Source of the DNA: Clostridium scatologenes | GTDB taxonomy: Bacteria > Bacillota > Clostridia > Clostridiales > Clostridiaceae | DNA: 64,000 nucleotides | Direction of reading: 5' to 3' | NCBI RefSeq assembly: GCF_000968375.1 | Contig: NZ_CP009933.1 | Coordinates: 2,232,001-2,296,000 of the forward strand | Shown here: positions 54,072-63,136 of the stretch, piece by piece | How the letters are laid out: each line of letters opens with the position of its first letter | Numbering within the stretch: position 1 is the stretch's first letter | Notes under the pieces: model-generated | Database searches by the model: none | Seen by the model: the letters and a program-made list of their open reading frames with translations, nothing else | Told to the model about the DNA's origin: nothing | Made by a program: the position numbers and the translations under genes

Positions 54072-55493
54072 ATGAACTATAAAGATTTGATAAATAATGA
54101 TGTTATAAAAGATGTATTAGATAACTGCAATGATGGGATTAATATTGTAGATGTTAATGGAAAGCTTATTTTTGCTAATAATATATCTGCTTCTTATGTT
54201 AATACACAACCAGAGCATATGATTGGTAAAATGATAACTGATTTTTATCCTAAAGCTGTATTGCTTTCTGTGCTAAAAAATAAACATTCCATTCATGATA
54301 AAAAGATTCATCAAGTTGGTAATAAAAAATATATGGTTAACTCTTTTCCTATATTCATCAATAATGAATTTTCTGGTGCTTATTCGGTTTTTAAAAGTGT
54401 TAATGACATTGATGCTCTTAATAAAAAAATTAAATCATTGGAATTACAACTTGCATTAAGTTCTGTGGAATCTGATCCTATGTCTATTATTGGTAAAGAC
54501 GATTCTCTAGAAAAAGTATTAAAATCTGCAAAAAGAACAGTTGGTTCTCTTGCGGGTCCAAGACATTCTATTATAATTGGCGAGTCTGGAACAGGAAAAA
54601 CCATGCTAGCAAAGATGATTCACAGTTATGCTATTAGACTAGGCATTTTGGATAAAAATGCTCCATTTGTGGAAATTAACTGTGCCCAATACACCAATTC
54701 AGATATTGCAGCAGTTGAAATTTTCGGATCTGAACAAGGAGCTTATACTGGATCTAAGCAAAAAAAAGGACTTTTTGAACAAGCAAGCGGAGGCATATTA
54801 TTTTTGGATGAAGCACATGCATTAGACCATTATCAAAACCTTCTGTTAAAAGCAATAGAATCTGGTAAAATAAGACGAGTTGGTGGCTCTAAAGAAATCA
54901 GCGTTGATGTAATCATTATTGCTGCATCAACTAAAAACCTTAAAGATGAATTATTACCGGAGTTATACCAAAGACTTGCACAATATGAGTTAACTTTGCC
55001 TTCCCTGTCAGATCGCAGCTTAGATGAAAAACTAGACTTAATTAACCACTTTGTAAAAAAATATGAAGATGCTGTAATGCTTCATAATAACATTAAATAT
55101 AAAGTTATTTTAAATCCATCATGCCAGAAGGTATTACTTAAAGCACATTATCCTCGAAATATAAGGCAACTTAGAGATGTTATAAATTTAAGTATTGATG
55201 CGGCTTCTCCTCTTATTTCAGAAATTCACGATGGCGAAGAAATAATAACACAAGTAGAATTAGACCATTTACCATTTGAGCTTTTTGATGAAAGTACCTT
55301 CAATAAACATAATTCTATGGAAGTTAACATAATTAATAATCATATTGCTAACATAATTGATGAACTTAATCATCAAGGTTTAGGACCTAGAAAAATTTCA
55401 AAAAAGCTTAAAGAAAAAGGATATAGCATTGAATACTATAAAGTTGCTTACTATTTAAAAAAAATGGGTTGTGGCACTAAAAAATTAGTGTAA
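54072..55493 (+). CDS. Sigma-54-dependent transcriptional activator (PAS, AAA+, C-terminal DNA-binding region)
   Basis: 473 residues. An N-terminal PAS-type sensor (about 10-115, DGINIVDVNGKLIFANNISA) precedes the AAA+ domain with Walker A GESGTGKT (170-177), the sigma-54 contact loop as GAYTGS (223-228, normally GAFTGA) and Walker B GILFLDEAH (241-249). The C-terminus NHIANIIDELNHQGLGPRKISKKLKEKGYSIEYYKVAYYLKK should bind DNA. It is divergent from porCDAB and has a sigma-54 promoter to act on. The PAS domain probably senses a redox state or a 2-oxoacid. Confidence 0.9.
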   Translation: MNYKDLINNDVIKDVLDNCNDGINIVDVNGKLIFANNISASYVNTQPEHMIGKMITDFYPKAVLLSVLKNKHSIHDKKIHQVGNKKYMVNSFPIFINNEFSGAYSVFKSVNDIDALNKKIKSLELQLALSSVESDPMSIIGKDDSLEKVLKSAKRTVGSLAGPRHSIIIGESGTGKTMLAKMIHSYAIRLGILDKNAPFVEINCAQYTNSDIAAVEIFGSEQGAYTGSKQKKGLFEQASGGILFLDEAHALDHYQNLLLKAIESGKIRRVGGSKEISVDVIIIAASTKNLKDELLPELYQRLAQYELTLPSLSDRSLDEKLDLINHFVKKYEDAVMLHNNIKYKVILNPSCQKVLLKAHYPRNIRQLRDVINLSIDAASPLISEIHDGEEIITQVELDHLPFELFDESTFNKHNSMEVNIINNHIANIIDELNHQGLGPRKISKKLKEKGYSIEYYKVAYYLKKMGCGTKKLV

Positions 55494-55534
55494 CAGCCTA
55501 TTCCCATTGTGTAAATTTCCAAATGTTCTATAAT

Positions 55535-56257
55535 TTAATCTATTTTTTTACAAACCGTCTTAGAAGTACTATCAATATTTATTTCATTTCTATATTCTAC
55601 AGTTTGAATATTACAGTTATCTCCTATTGTAACATTATTTCCTCTTACTATCTTTGCTGTAGTATTTTCAAGAAAAATATCATCACCTTCAATTGTACTT
55701 GCTTCAAGTCCTTTATTATTCATAAAAAGATTTAGCATTTTAACAAAAAAATGCCCTCTTCCCAATCTTACTTTTATATTTTCTCCTCCTATATCTTTTA
55801 CTTTACAGCTTCCATACATCTCTATATCAATATTTCCTGCATTTAGCAGTCCTCCTATTTTAAACCCACCTCTTGCATGAAAGTTCTCTGCCTCACAATC
55901 ACCATCTATAGAAACTGATCCTGATATTTGTATATCTTCTGTATGCAAACTGCCTCCTATATCTGTAGACCCGCTTATTTTCACTTTTCTTGCATCAACA
56001 TTACCTAGTATACTAGAAGATCCACTTACAGTTATTTCGTCAGTATCAAGATCTCCTGTTATTTTAGTACTACCGCTAATCCCTACTGTTTCAGCCTTTA
56101 CATTTCCACTAGCAATGGAAGATCCTGAGCATTTATAATTGTAACATTCTATATCTCCTTCAACTTTAGCTGAACCACTAATTTTCACTTCATTATATTT
56201 TCCACCACTAATTTTTCCTGATCCAGAAATTTTCATATCTATTAATTTTTCCTCCAT
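55535..56257 (-). CDS. Bactofilin-like / polymer-forming protein (YhbE/YhbF-like)
   Basis: About 240 residues. The centre is a right-handed beta-repeat in which the motif SGSxxIxGxxxxxxxxxSGS recurs about every 20 residues (ISGSGKISGGKYNEVKISGS, SGSTKITGDLDTDEITVSGS, SGSTDIGGSLHTEDIQISGS), as in bactofilins. ATG 56257 (MEEKLIDMKISGSG) is preceded by AAGGGA; the frame extends to 56311 inside the upstream gene. The pair with a DUF4004 protein is the same as yhbD-yhbE/yhbF of B. subtilis. Confidence 0.8.
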   Translation of the reverse strand: MEEKLIDMKISGSGKISGGKYNEVKISGSAKVEGDIECYNYKCSGSSIASGNVKAETVGISGSTKITGDLDTDEITVSGSSSILGNVDARKVKISGSTDIGGSLHTEDIQISGSVSIDGDCEAENFHARGGFKIGGLLNAGNIDIEMYGSCKVKDIGGENIKVRLGRGHFFVKMLNLFMNNKGLEASTIEGDDIFLENTTAKIVRGNNVTIGDNCNIQTVEYRNEINIDSTSKTVCKKID

Positions 56258-56274
56258 TTTAAAGCTTCCCTTCA

Positions 56275-56904
56275 TTACAAATTTATTTTTGATTTTAACT
56301 CTTCTACACATTCTCCAGCATTTACCTTTAACACAAGTACAGCTTCACTTTCAATATATATTTCATTAGGTATTAGCATCAAAAAACATAACCCTACTCC
56401 AAATTTTCTTATAAGTACTACATCACAATATCTACCATCAAAATTTTTGTAGTTTTTTTCTAAAGTATCCAACACCAGTTTTCCTTCTTCTAAACTTGCC
56501 TTACCAGACTTGATAAATCTATCCACAATGCTCATAAATAATAACTCGTTAAAATAAAAGCCATTACTTTCTTTATGAGCAGCTTTATATAAGTTTATGG
56601 CAGTTTGTGAAACAATGTTTTGTTTTAGGACATCATTTTCTTCTAAATATACCGTTGAAAGATTTGGAGAAAATATGCTTGCTAACTCATCTAAGGATAT
56701 ATCTTCTTTAAAATTTTTAATTTTTTCTACTCTATCTAATATTTCGTTTCTTGGAAAAAATGTTTCCTGACCTGTAAAGCTTGACTTTTTTATAAACCAC
56801 TCCTCAGGTATAAGATTTTTCCTCTTCCATCTATATAATTGCCCATAAGATATATCCGTTATTTTAAGCAATTCTTTTTTAGAAATTAGATTTTCTTCTT
56901 CCAT
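56275..56904 (-). CDS. YhbD-like DUF4004 protein with a MerR-type helix-turn-helix
   Basis: About 209 residues from ATG 56904 (MEEENLISKKELL), behind AGAGGGG. The N-terminus LISKKELLKITDISYGQLYRWKRKNLIPEEWF looks like a MerR-type winged helix; the remainder is the DUF4004 region. It precedes the bactofilin-like gene by 17 bases and may regulate it or act with it. Function is not known. Confidence 0.8.
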   Translation of the reverse strand: MEEENLISKKELLKITDISYGQLYRWKRKNLIPEEWFIKKSSFTGQETFFPRNEILDRVEKIKNFKEDISLDELASIFSPNLSTVYLEENDVLKQNIVSQTAINLYKAAHKESNGFYFNELLFMSIVDRFIKSGKASLEEGKLVLDTLEKNYKNFDGRYCDVVLIRKFGVGLCFLMLIPNEIYIESEAVLVLKVNAGECVEELKSKINL

Positions 56905-57088
56905 ATGTTCATTCCCCTCTTCAACTGTTTTATAAAAACAGTATAACATAACATTGTTACGTTAGCAATAGTTAGTTGAAAATAAAAAAATTAGTAACTA
57001 TACATGTAAGCTGCAAAGTTCCCATACTCAAATAAGTTTTCTATTTCGAATTCTCAATAGTTTAGCCTTATATAACCGATTCCTGCTG

Positions 57089-57121
57089 ATCAAGTAATTC
57101 TTAAACTCAGATGGAGTTTCA
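57089..57121. repeat. Dispersed repeat, copy 2 (partial)
   Basis: The stretch beginning ATCAAGTAATTCTTAAACTC and continuing with AGATGGAGTTTCAT matches copy 1 near 49923 with about four differences. The right half of the hairpin seen in copy 1 is absent here. It ends at the stop codon of the alpha/beta hydrolase gene. Confidence 0.55.
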
Positions 57122-58120
57122 TAAAAAGAGGGGATTAGCAATGGTAGCGATCGGATAACCTGATTCTTTTTTATTTATTGCTGACAATGCATCAAAGACA
57201 AGATCAGTTTGATCCATCATTAAAAAATGTCCTGCATCAGGAATGACGAATATCTCTTTATTTGGCGCCTTTATATCTTTAAAATAATCTTCAGCTATAA
57301 CACATGGAGCTTGCCAATCCCTTTCTCCTAAAATATAATATACTGGCACCTTATATTCTTTGGATTCTGTACGGAGATTAAAATCACCAAGAAAACTATG
57401 AACTTTTGAATTTACCTTAAAGATTTTCATAAATGCTATAATATCGGAGAACTTAAAAATAGGGCTTTTAAACATAGCCATCCATATATCAATGCCTATT
57501 TCAACTCCTAATTTATATTTATCCTGAAGTTTACGAACTATAGTGCATTTTCTCAAAAACTCTTTGTCAAAAACAATTTTACTGCCAGGATATTCACCTA
57601 TACTTTTAAGCTTCTTTAAAGATTTTTTATCACCTAACTGCTCAATAGTTTCTTTAACTTTGTTATAGGCTACCTGCTCATTTTCCACCATACTAACAAC
57701 CTGTCCAGCACCAATATAATATTCTACTTCTTCTGGATGTTTTTTAATAAATATTGACCCTAAAACGCTTCCCCAGGAATGTCCAAATATAACTATCTTT
57801 TTCTTGTTATATTCTTTCTTAAGATACTGGATCACTTCAAACAAATCCTGAAGCATTAACTCTATTGTAGGAAGTTTGTCTGGATTCCTAGTTAGAGTCT
57901 TTCCAGCACCTCTCTGATCCCAATGAACCACAGTATATATTTCTTCCCATCTATCTTGAAATATCCCCGTAAATAAGGATTCTACTGAACCTGGCCCTCC
58001 ATGCAAAAACAGCATTACAGGATTATCAAATCTTGTTCCTAAATGAAACAAAAATTGATCTATTCCATTAATCCTTACATATTCAGCACTACATATTGAT
58101 CTATTATTTTTATTTTTCAT
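57119..58120 (-). CDS. Alpha/beta hydrolase, proline iminopeptidase-like (S33)
   Basis: 333 residues. The oxyanion-hole HGGPGS, the WDQRGAGKT motif and the nucleophile elbow GHSWGSVLGS (Ser) are those of S33 peptidases; the catalytic His lies in PDAGHFLMMDQ. It probably releases N-terminal proline or hydrolyses a related amide or ester. Its start overlaps the end of the MarR-type gene, so the two are co-transcribed. Its stop lies in a dispersed repeat. Confidence 0.9.
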   Translation of the reverse strand: MKNKNNRSICSAEYVRINGIDQFLFHLGTRFDNPVMLFLHGGPGSVESLFTGIFQDRWEEIYTVVHWDQRGAGKTLTRNPDKLPTIELMLQDLFEVIQYLKKEYNKKKIVIFGHSWGSVLGSIFIKKHPEEVEYYIGAGQVVSMVENEQVAYNKVKETIEQLGDKKSLKKLKSIGEYPGSKIVFDKEFLRKCTIVRKLQDKYKLGVEIGIDIWMAMFKSPIFKFSDIIAFMKIFKVNSKVHSFLGDFNLRTESKEYKVPVYYILGERDWQAPCVIAEDYFKDIKAPNKEIFVIPDAGHFLMMDQTDLVFDALSAINKKESGYPIATIANPLFL

Positions 58121-58682
58121 AACTTTCTCTCTCCATTTTCTGGTTCTTTCTTATCCTTTCAAACTCCTTTAATATCCTTATTACATCCTCCTTCTGACTT
58201 TCACCTGCTTTTAAGTTACTATCTTCTTCAAAGCCATCTTGTTCTTCACCATCAAATCGATAAAGCTTCTTGAGCATTCTCCAAATAGCTTCCAACTCTT
58301 CAGTTGAAAAATCCTTAAAGAGCTCTGCCATAAAAAATATTCCCTTTTCTGAAACTTGATACACTACCTGCTTTCCAGTCTCTGTAATTATTACATTGAC
58401 TGCACGCCTGTCTTTAGGATTAGGTATAACATCAACATATCCTTTACTTTCCATGACAGTAACAATTTGTTTTACATTTTGTTTAGTGGAGCCAAGCTTT
58501 CTTGCGATATTATTAAAGGTAGCTTTGCCTTCAGGTAAATGAGCAATTGCAACCATAGTCATATATTGTCTTGAGGTCAAACTTCCCAAGTATTCATCTC
58601 CCTTTACCTGAAGCTTATTTGCCAGTGAAAATAACGTTGCATAAGTTTGTTCCATTAAAAATATCTCTCTGTATATATCCAT
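58110..58682 (-). CDS. MarR-family transcriptional regulator
   Basis: About 190 residues from ATG 58682 (MDIYREIFLMEQTY), behind GGAGG. The winged helix reads LTSRQYMTMVAIAHLPEGKATFNNIARKLGSTKQNVKQIVTVMESKGYVDVIPNPKDRRAVNVIIT, the usual MarR pattern. The C-terminal tail of about 45 residues is longer than usual and acidic (EEQDGFEEDSNLKAGES). It probably represses itself and the overlapping hydrolase gene. Confidence 0.9.
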   Translation of the reverse strand: MDIYREIFLMEQTYATLFSLANKLQVKGDEYLGSLTSRQYMTMVAIAHLPEGKATFNNIARKLGSTKQNVKQIVTVMESKGYVDVIPNPKDRRAVNVIITETGKQVVYQVSEKGIFFMAELFKDFSTEELEAIWRMLKKLYRFDGEEQDGFEEDSNLKAGESQKEDVIRILKEFERIRKNQKMERESYEK

Positions 58683-58701
58683 AAAAATTTTTCCTCCATT
58701 A

Positions 58702-58760
58702 GTCAATATATTGTCCAATTGTAGTTTAATAGTATTTTATAAGTTTGTCAACATATTGTC
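58702..58760 (-). promoter_or_regulatory. Promoter and two operator palindromes of the marR operon
   Basis: GTCAATATATTGTC (58702-58715) and GTCAACATATTGTC (58747-58760) are two copies of one near-palindrome, start to start 45 bases apart. The second overlaps TTGACA on the minus strand; TAAACT lies 17 bases further as a possible -10. The arrangement suits autorepression by the MarR protein. Confidence 0.65.
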
Positions 58761-58857
58761 TATTGTTTGTGTTTTAAATTGAACTTAGCTGCAAAAATAT
58801 TCACATATTTAGATTTATTAGTTTACTTTTCTAATCTTTGAGATACAACATAAAAAC

Positions 58858-58885
58858 ACCGCATTATTTAATTGAATAATGCGGT
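58858..58885 (-). terminator. Terminator of the nitroreductase gene
   Basis: ACCGCATTATT / AATAATGCGGT, a perfect 11-bp stem with a six-base loop, followed on the minus strand by GTTTTTA, 34 bases after the stop codon. Confidence 0.85.
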
Positions 58886-58919
58886 TTCCTAGAATCTTTA
58901 TAAACTAAATCACCTGTCT

Positions 58920-59660
58920 TTATTTGCAATTTTCGAATCCTTGATCTTTTAAAACAGGATAAACCTTTGGATAATAAACATTCTGATAAATATTCATTGT
59001 CTGACTACTCCAATTTATTTCTTGAATTCTTCCAATATCCTCAAGGTAAGAGGCCATTTCTTTATCATATTCAAGTATATCCTCTTTAATATTTTCACTG
59101 TTATATTTTTCATCATGTCTGTATAAAGTCTTTGGCATTCTAGGCTTTATTTTTGAATTACCTGAAGGATATCCAACACCAACGCCCAAAATTGGGAATG
59201 TATATTTAGGTAGTCCAAGAAGTTTTATAACTTCATCTGGATTTTTCCTAATTCCACCAATTGGAACAATTCCAAGTCCAAGTGATTCAGCTGCTGTCAT
59301 AAGATTTTGCGCAGACAATCCTGCATCAACTGAGGCTACCATTATTGATTCAACGCTTTCAGTTATATTCATTGGCAGACCAGTTATTTCTGAAGCAATT
59401 TTTATTTTATAGAAATCAGCTATAAATATAAAAAATACAGGAGCTGTAGCAACCCATGATTGTCATCCAGTAAGCTCTGCAAGCTTTTCCTTTGTAGCCT
59501 TATCTTTAATAACTATTAAGCTTGTTTGCTGCCCATTAATTGAGTTTGGTGCTGCCTGTGCTACATTAACAAGCTCATTTACTATTTCTTCAGATATCTC
59601 CTTGTCTGTATAATTTCTTATAGATCTATGTTCTTTCATTGTCTCAATTACTTTATTCAT
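58920..59660 (-). pseudogene. Nitroreductase-family flavoprotein, interrupted by one in-frame TGA
   Basis: The frame from 59660 encodes MKEHRSIRNYTDKEISEEIVNELVNVAQAAPNSINGQQTSLIVI...LAELTG, then TGA (59463-59465), and continues in the same frame QSWVATAPVFFIFIADFYKIK to MNITESVESIMVASVDAGLSAQNLMTAAESLGLGIVPIGGIR and the end at 58920. Both halves are intact in one frame over 246 sense codons, the normal length of NfsA/FRP-type reductases. One base change (GGA to TGA) would explain the stop. It could be a recent nonsense mutation, a sequencing error or recoding; gene fragments otherwise look functional. Confidence 0.85.
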
Positions 59661-59870
59661 ATATTATCACTCCATACAATATTATTTTTAATTACTAAAA
59701 CTTTGTTATTATTTTAATCGATAATTATTATCTATTAATTATTGTTATTGTATTACAGGAATAATCTGAATTCAACTATTTATTAAATATAAGTTTTTTC
59801 TTAATTATACATTTATATAATTTTAGATATAAATGTATTTTTCACATATGTAGAGATAAATATTCTTTAT

Positions 59871-62843
59871 CTAACCGAAAAGCTCCTCTATATCCTTTTC
59901 TTCCATACTGGAAAGCAAAATTTCCTCTCCAGCATTTTCTTCTATAACATCGTTTATTATTTCTTTCTTTTTCTCCTGTATTTTGTGTATTTTCTCTTCT
60001 ATGGTTCCTTTAGCAATAAGTCTAATAACTTCTACAGTTTTCTTTTGACCAATTCTATGAGCTCTGTCCGAAGCCTGATTCTCTACTGCTGGATTCCACC
60101 AAGGGTCGTAATGAATCACTATATCTGCAGAAGTTAAATTTAGTCCCGTTCCGCCAGCTTTAAGAGATATTAAAAATATAGGAATTTCCCCTTCATTAAA
60201 CTCCCTAACTATTTCTACTCTATCTTCTGCTTTTACACTGCCATCAAGATACATATACTTTATGTTTTCACTTTTGAACATATCTCCAATATTTTTAAGT
60301 ACAGAGGTAAATTGAGAAAATAACAATATCTTATGCCCATCATTTACATTATTCTGTACTATATCCTTAAGAGCTTCCATTTTTCCATTGTCGCTTTCAT
60401 AGTTTTCTATAAATGTAGAGGGATCACAACATATTTGTCTGAGTCTTGTGATTATAGACAGTATCTTTATTTTGCTTTTATTAATACCTTTATCTCTTAT
60501 TTCATTATTTACTTCTTCTTTAGCTTGTTGAAGATAAGCTGCATATACCTTCTTTTGATCCTCTGTCATATCCACCACCATATTATGTTCAATTTTAGGT
60601 GGCAGTTCTTTTATAACATCTTTCTTAAGCCTTCTAAGAATAAAAGGTTTAGTGTGTTTATTCAATTCACCTAAAACTTTTTTGTCACCATTTTTTATAA
60701 TAGGCGTTTCATATTTTTGACTAAACTTTCCATGACTTAATAAATATCCTGGCATGATAAAATCAAAAATTGACCATAATTCTGTAATGGAATTTTCAAT
60801 AGGAGTTCCTGTTAATGCAAAATAGCTACCAGCTTTAATAGATTTTACACTTTGAGCATTTAAAGATTTAGGATTTTTTATATTTTGAGCTTCATCTAGA
60901 AAACAGTGCCTAAACTTTATAGCTTTATATTCTTCTATATCCCTTTTAATAAGTGCATAGGAGGTTATTACTATGTCCGCCTCCTCCATGTCCTTTAATT
61001 GACTTTCTCTTACATCCCTGCTGCCTGATATAATTAAACATTTTAAATCTGACTGAAATTTATTTATTTCACTTTCCCAATTGTATACTAACGATGTAGG
61101 GCACACTACCAAAGAAGGCTGTTTTTCCTCATTTTCATCCACCTCTGATTTTATAAAAGCTATAGTTTGAAGAGTTTTTCCAAGACCCATTTCATCTGCT
61201 AAAATACCTCCAAAACCGCAGCTTGAAAGAGTTTTAAACCACTTAAATCCAAATTTTTGATAACCTCTCATAGTATTATCCAGTTTTTCAGGAATTGTAT
61301 AATCAATATCACCAATATCCTTTATATTATTTATCAGTTCTCTAAACTTCTTATTTCTTTGTACAAAAGTTATATTATTTTCCTTAAGGCTTGTATCTAT
61401 GTAAACAGAATTATATTTAGAAAGAACTATTTGATCCTTTTCCAAATCTGAAGTCTTTATATTTAAATAATCTATCATATCTGATATATTTTGAAGCTCC
61501 CTGGTCTGCAGCGGAATAAAGCCTCCATTTTTAAGTCTGTAATATTTTTTCTTTTGTTTTAATGCTTCAAATATATGCCTTAATTCTTCTCTATTTACAC
61601 CATCAATATTAAAGGTAAATTCTAAAAGATCCTCATCATTTAATCTTATATTGGATTTATAGCTTTGAGAGGTATAAATTCTTATATCTTTAAAGGCACC
61701 AGAATAATAAATTTCTGCAAATTCCTGAAGTTTTTCCAGGCCTTCTCCAACAAAATCTAAAATTTTATCTTCATCCTCTAAAACAAAATTAAATTCCCTC
61801 TTTTCAAATTGAAAGGCAATCAAAGTATCTACTATAACTGATTCTTCCTCAATATCTCTAACCAATACTTTCCCATCTTCCCTTGCCTCATTATCTCTTA
61901 AGGGATTTATATATATATTTCCATATTTAAATATTATATCACAAACTACAGCATCTCTATCCTTATCAAAGTAAAGACAAGGCTTTAAAGGTTCTTCATA
62001 AAATTTCTCTTTAATACTGTTATTTACTATTACCTTTGTACCTATCTTTTTTAAGGCTGGAATTATATAAGAAGCTATTTCTTCACTTTCATTTTGATGA
62101 AAAGTAATTTCAGAACTTCTTTGTTCAATAAAAGTATTGTAAAGTGCTTTATAAACTCTTACCTGTTCATCTGTTGGTATATGTATTTTGTTATTATAAT
62201 AAAAATAGTTTCCACTTTTCACTAAAGCCTTAGGCAACTTTGAAGTTTGAGATAAAATTATATTATTTCCCTTGCTATCTAATTTAAATTCTAAAGGAAA
62301 ATTTTCTCTTACTACTTTAACTTCACTGTAGTTATCATCATTTATGACCAAATCTATAGCTTTTTCTCCTATATTCTCAAAAAATTTTTTCAAGTTATTT
62401 TCTGTGAGTCTTGCCTTTTTTCCACTTAAAAATCTTGGTGCTTTGCTATAATGATAACCATACATTACCATGCCCTCTGCAGCCCTATCTATTTCATATA
62501 GATCTTTAAGCATACTCAGAATAAATTTGTCTTCATCCTTAAATATGTGTAGATATGAGCTATATGTAAAATTTTTACCAAACTCTAGATCATTATGTTC
62601 TATAATTGCCTCTAAAAAACTCTTCATATTTTTTACTACATAAAGCTTTTCTTCTCCAACCTTTAATTCTAAAAAAGCTTCACTTACTCTGCGAGCAATA
62701 TTAAATTGGAGCTTATACTGTAGGTTTAAAGTCTTAGTTTCTATATTTACCTTAGTGGATATTAAACTTTCCTTTAATTTCTCAATTAATTTACTATTTC
62801 TATTTATTACTGATCTTCTTTCTTCTTCATTTATTTCAAACAA
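59871..62843 (-). CDS. SNF2-family DNA/RNA helicase
   Basis: 990 residues. The N-terminal 500 residues carry the bacterial SNF2-associated region, without an obvious SWIM zinc motif. The helicase core shows motif I LADEMGLGKTLQT (about residue 550), motif II FLDEAQNIKN (about 650), the motif III LTGTPIEN, and the C-terminal motifs LFSQFTSVLK, SLKAGGTGLNLT and SDRAHRIGQKKTV. Such proteins are swi2/snf2 ATPases that translocate on DNA; the bacterial role is unclear (RNA-polymerase recycling by RapA is the best-known case). Single gene. Confidence 0.93.
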   Translation of the reverse strand: MFEINEEERRSVINRNSKLIEKLKESLISTKVNIETKTLNLQYKLQFNIARRVSEAFLELKVGEEKLYVVKNMKSFLEAIIEHNDLEFGKNFTYSSYLHIFKDEDKFILSMLKDLYEIDRAAEGMVMYGYHYSKAPRFLSGKKARLTENNLKKFFENIGEKAIDLVINDDNYSEVKVVRENFPLEFKLDSKGNNIILSQTSKLPKALVKSGNYFYYNNKIHIPTDEQVRVYKALYNTFIEQRSSEITFHQNESEEIASYIIPALKKIGTKVIVNNSIKEKFYEEPLKPCLYFDKDRDAVVCDIIFKYGNIYINPLRDNEAREDGKVLVRDIEEESVIVDTLIAFQFEKREFNFVLEDEDKILDFVGEGLEKLQEFAEIYYSGAFKDIRIYTSQSYKSNIRLNDEDLLEFTFNIDGVNREELRHIFEALKQKKKYYRLKNGGFIPLQTRELQNISDMIDYLNIKTSDLEKDQIVLSKYNSVYIDTSLKENNITFVQRNKKFRELINNIKDIGDIDYTIPEKLDNTMRGYQKFGFKWFKTLSSCGFGGILADEMGLGKTLQTIAFIKSEVDENEEKQPSLVVCPTSLVYNWESEINKFQSDLKCLIISGSRDVRESQLKDMEEADIVITSYALIKRDIEEYKAIKFRHCFLDEAQNIKNPKSLNAQSVKSIKAGSYFALTGTPIENSITELWSIFDFIMPGYLLSHGKFSQKYETPIIKNGDKKVLGELNKHTKPFILRRLKKDVIKELPPKIEHNMVVDMTEDQKKVYAAYLQQAKEEVNNEIRDKGINKSKIKILSIITRLRQICCDPSTFIENYESDNGKMEALKDIVQNNVNDGHKILLFSQFTSVLKNIGDMFKSENIKYMYLDGSVKAEDRVEIVREFNEGEIPIFLISLKAGGTGLNLTSADIVIHYDPWWNPAVENQASDRAHRIGQKKTVEVIRLIAKGTIEEKIHKIQEKKKEIINDVIEENAGEEILLSSMEEKDIEELFG

Positions 62844-63136
62844 ACTTATTCACTCCTGTTTGGGTATCTTGAAAAAATAATTAGCCAAAATGCACAGATT
62901 GGACTTATTATTTTTTGAAGATGCCTTCTATTCTCATTAAACATTCTAGCACATAATAATATTTTTAAACATATTGATAAATCATTTTCAAAGCAGTTAA
63001 GTGAGCAGTTTAAAATTAGTTATTCTAATTTTTATAAAAATATATAAATTTATGGGAATAGTAGTATAATTTACTATATATAAGTTGTTTCGCAGTTGTA
63101 AGTAAAATCGAAGCAAAAAAATTTAAGGAGCAATAT

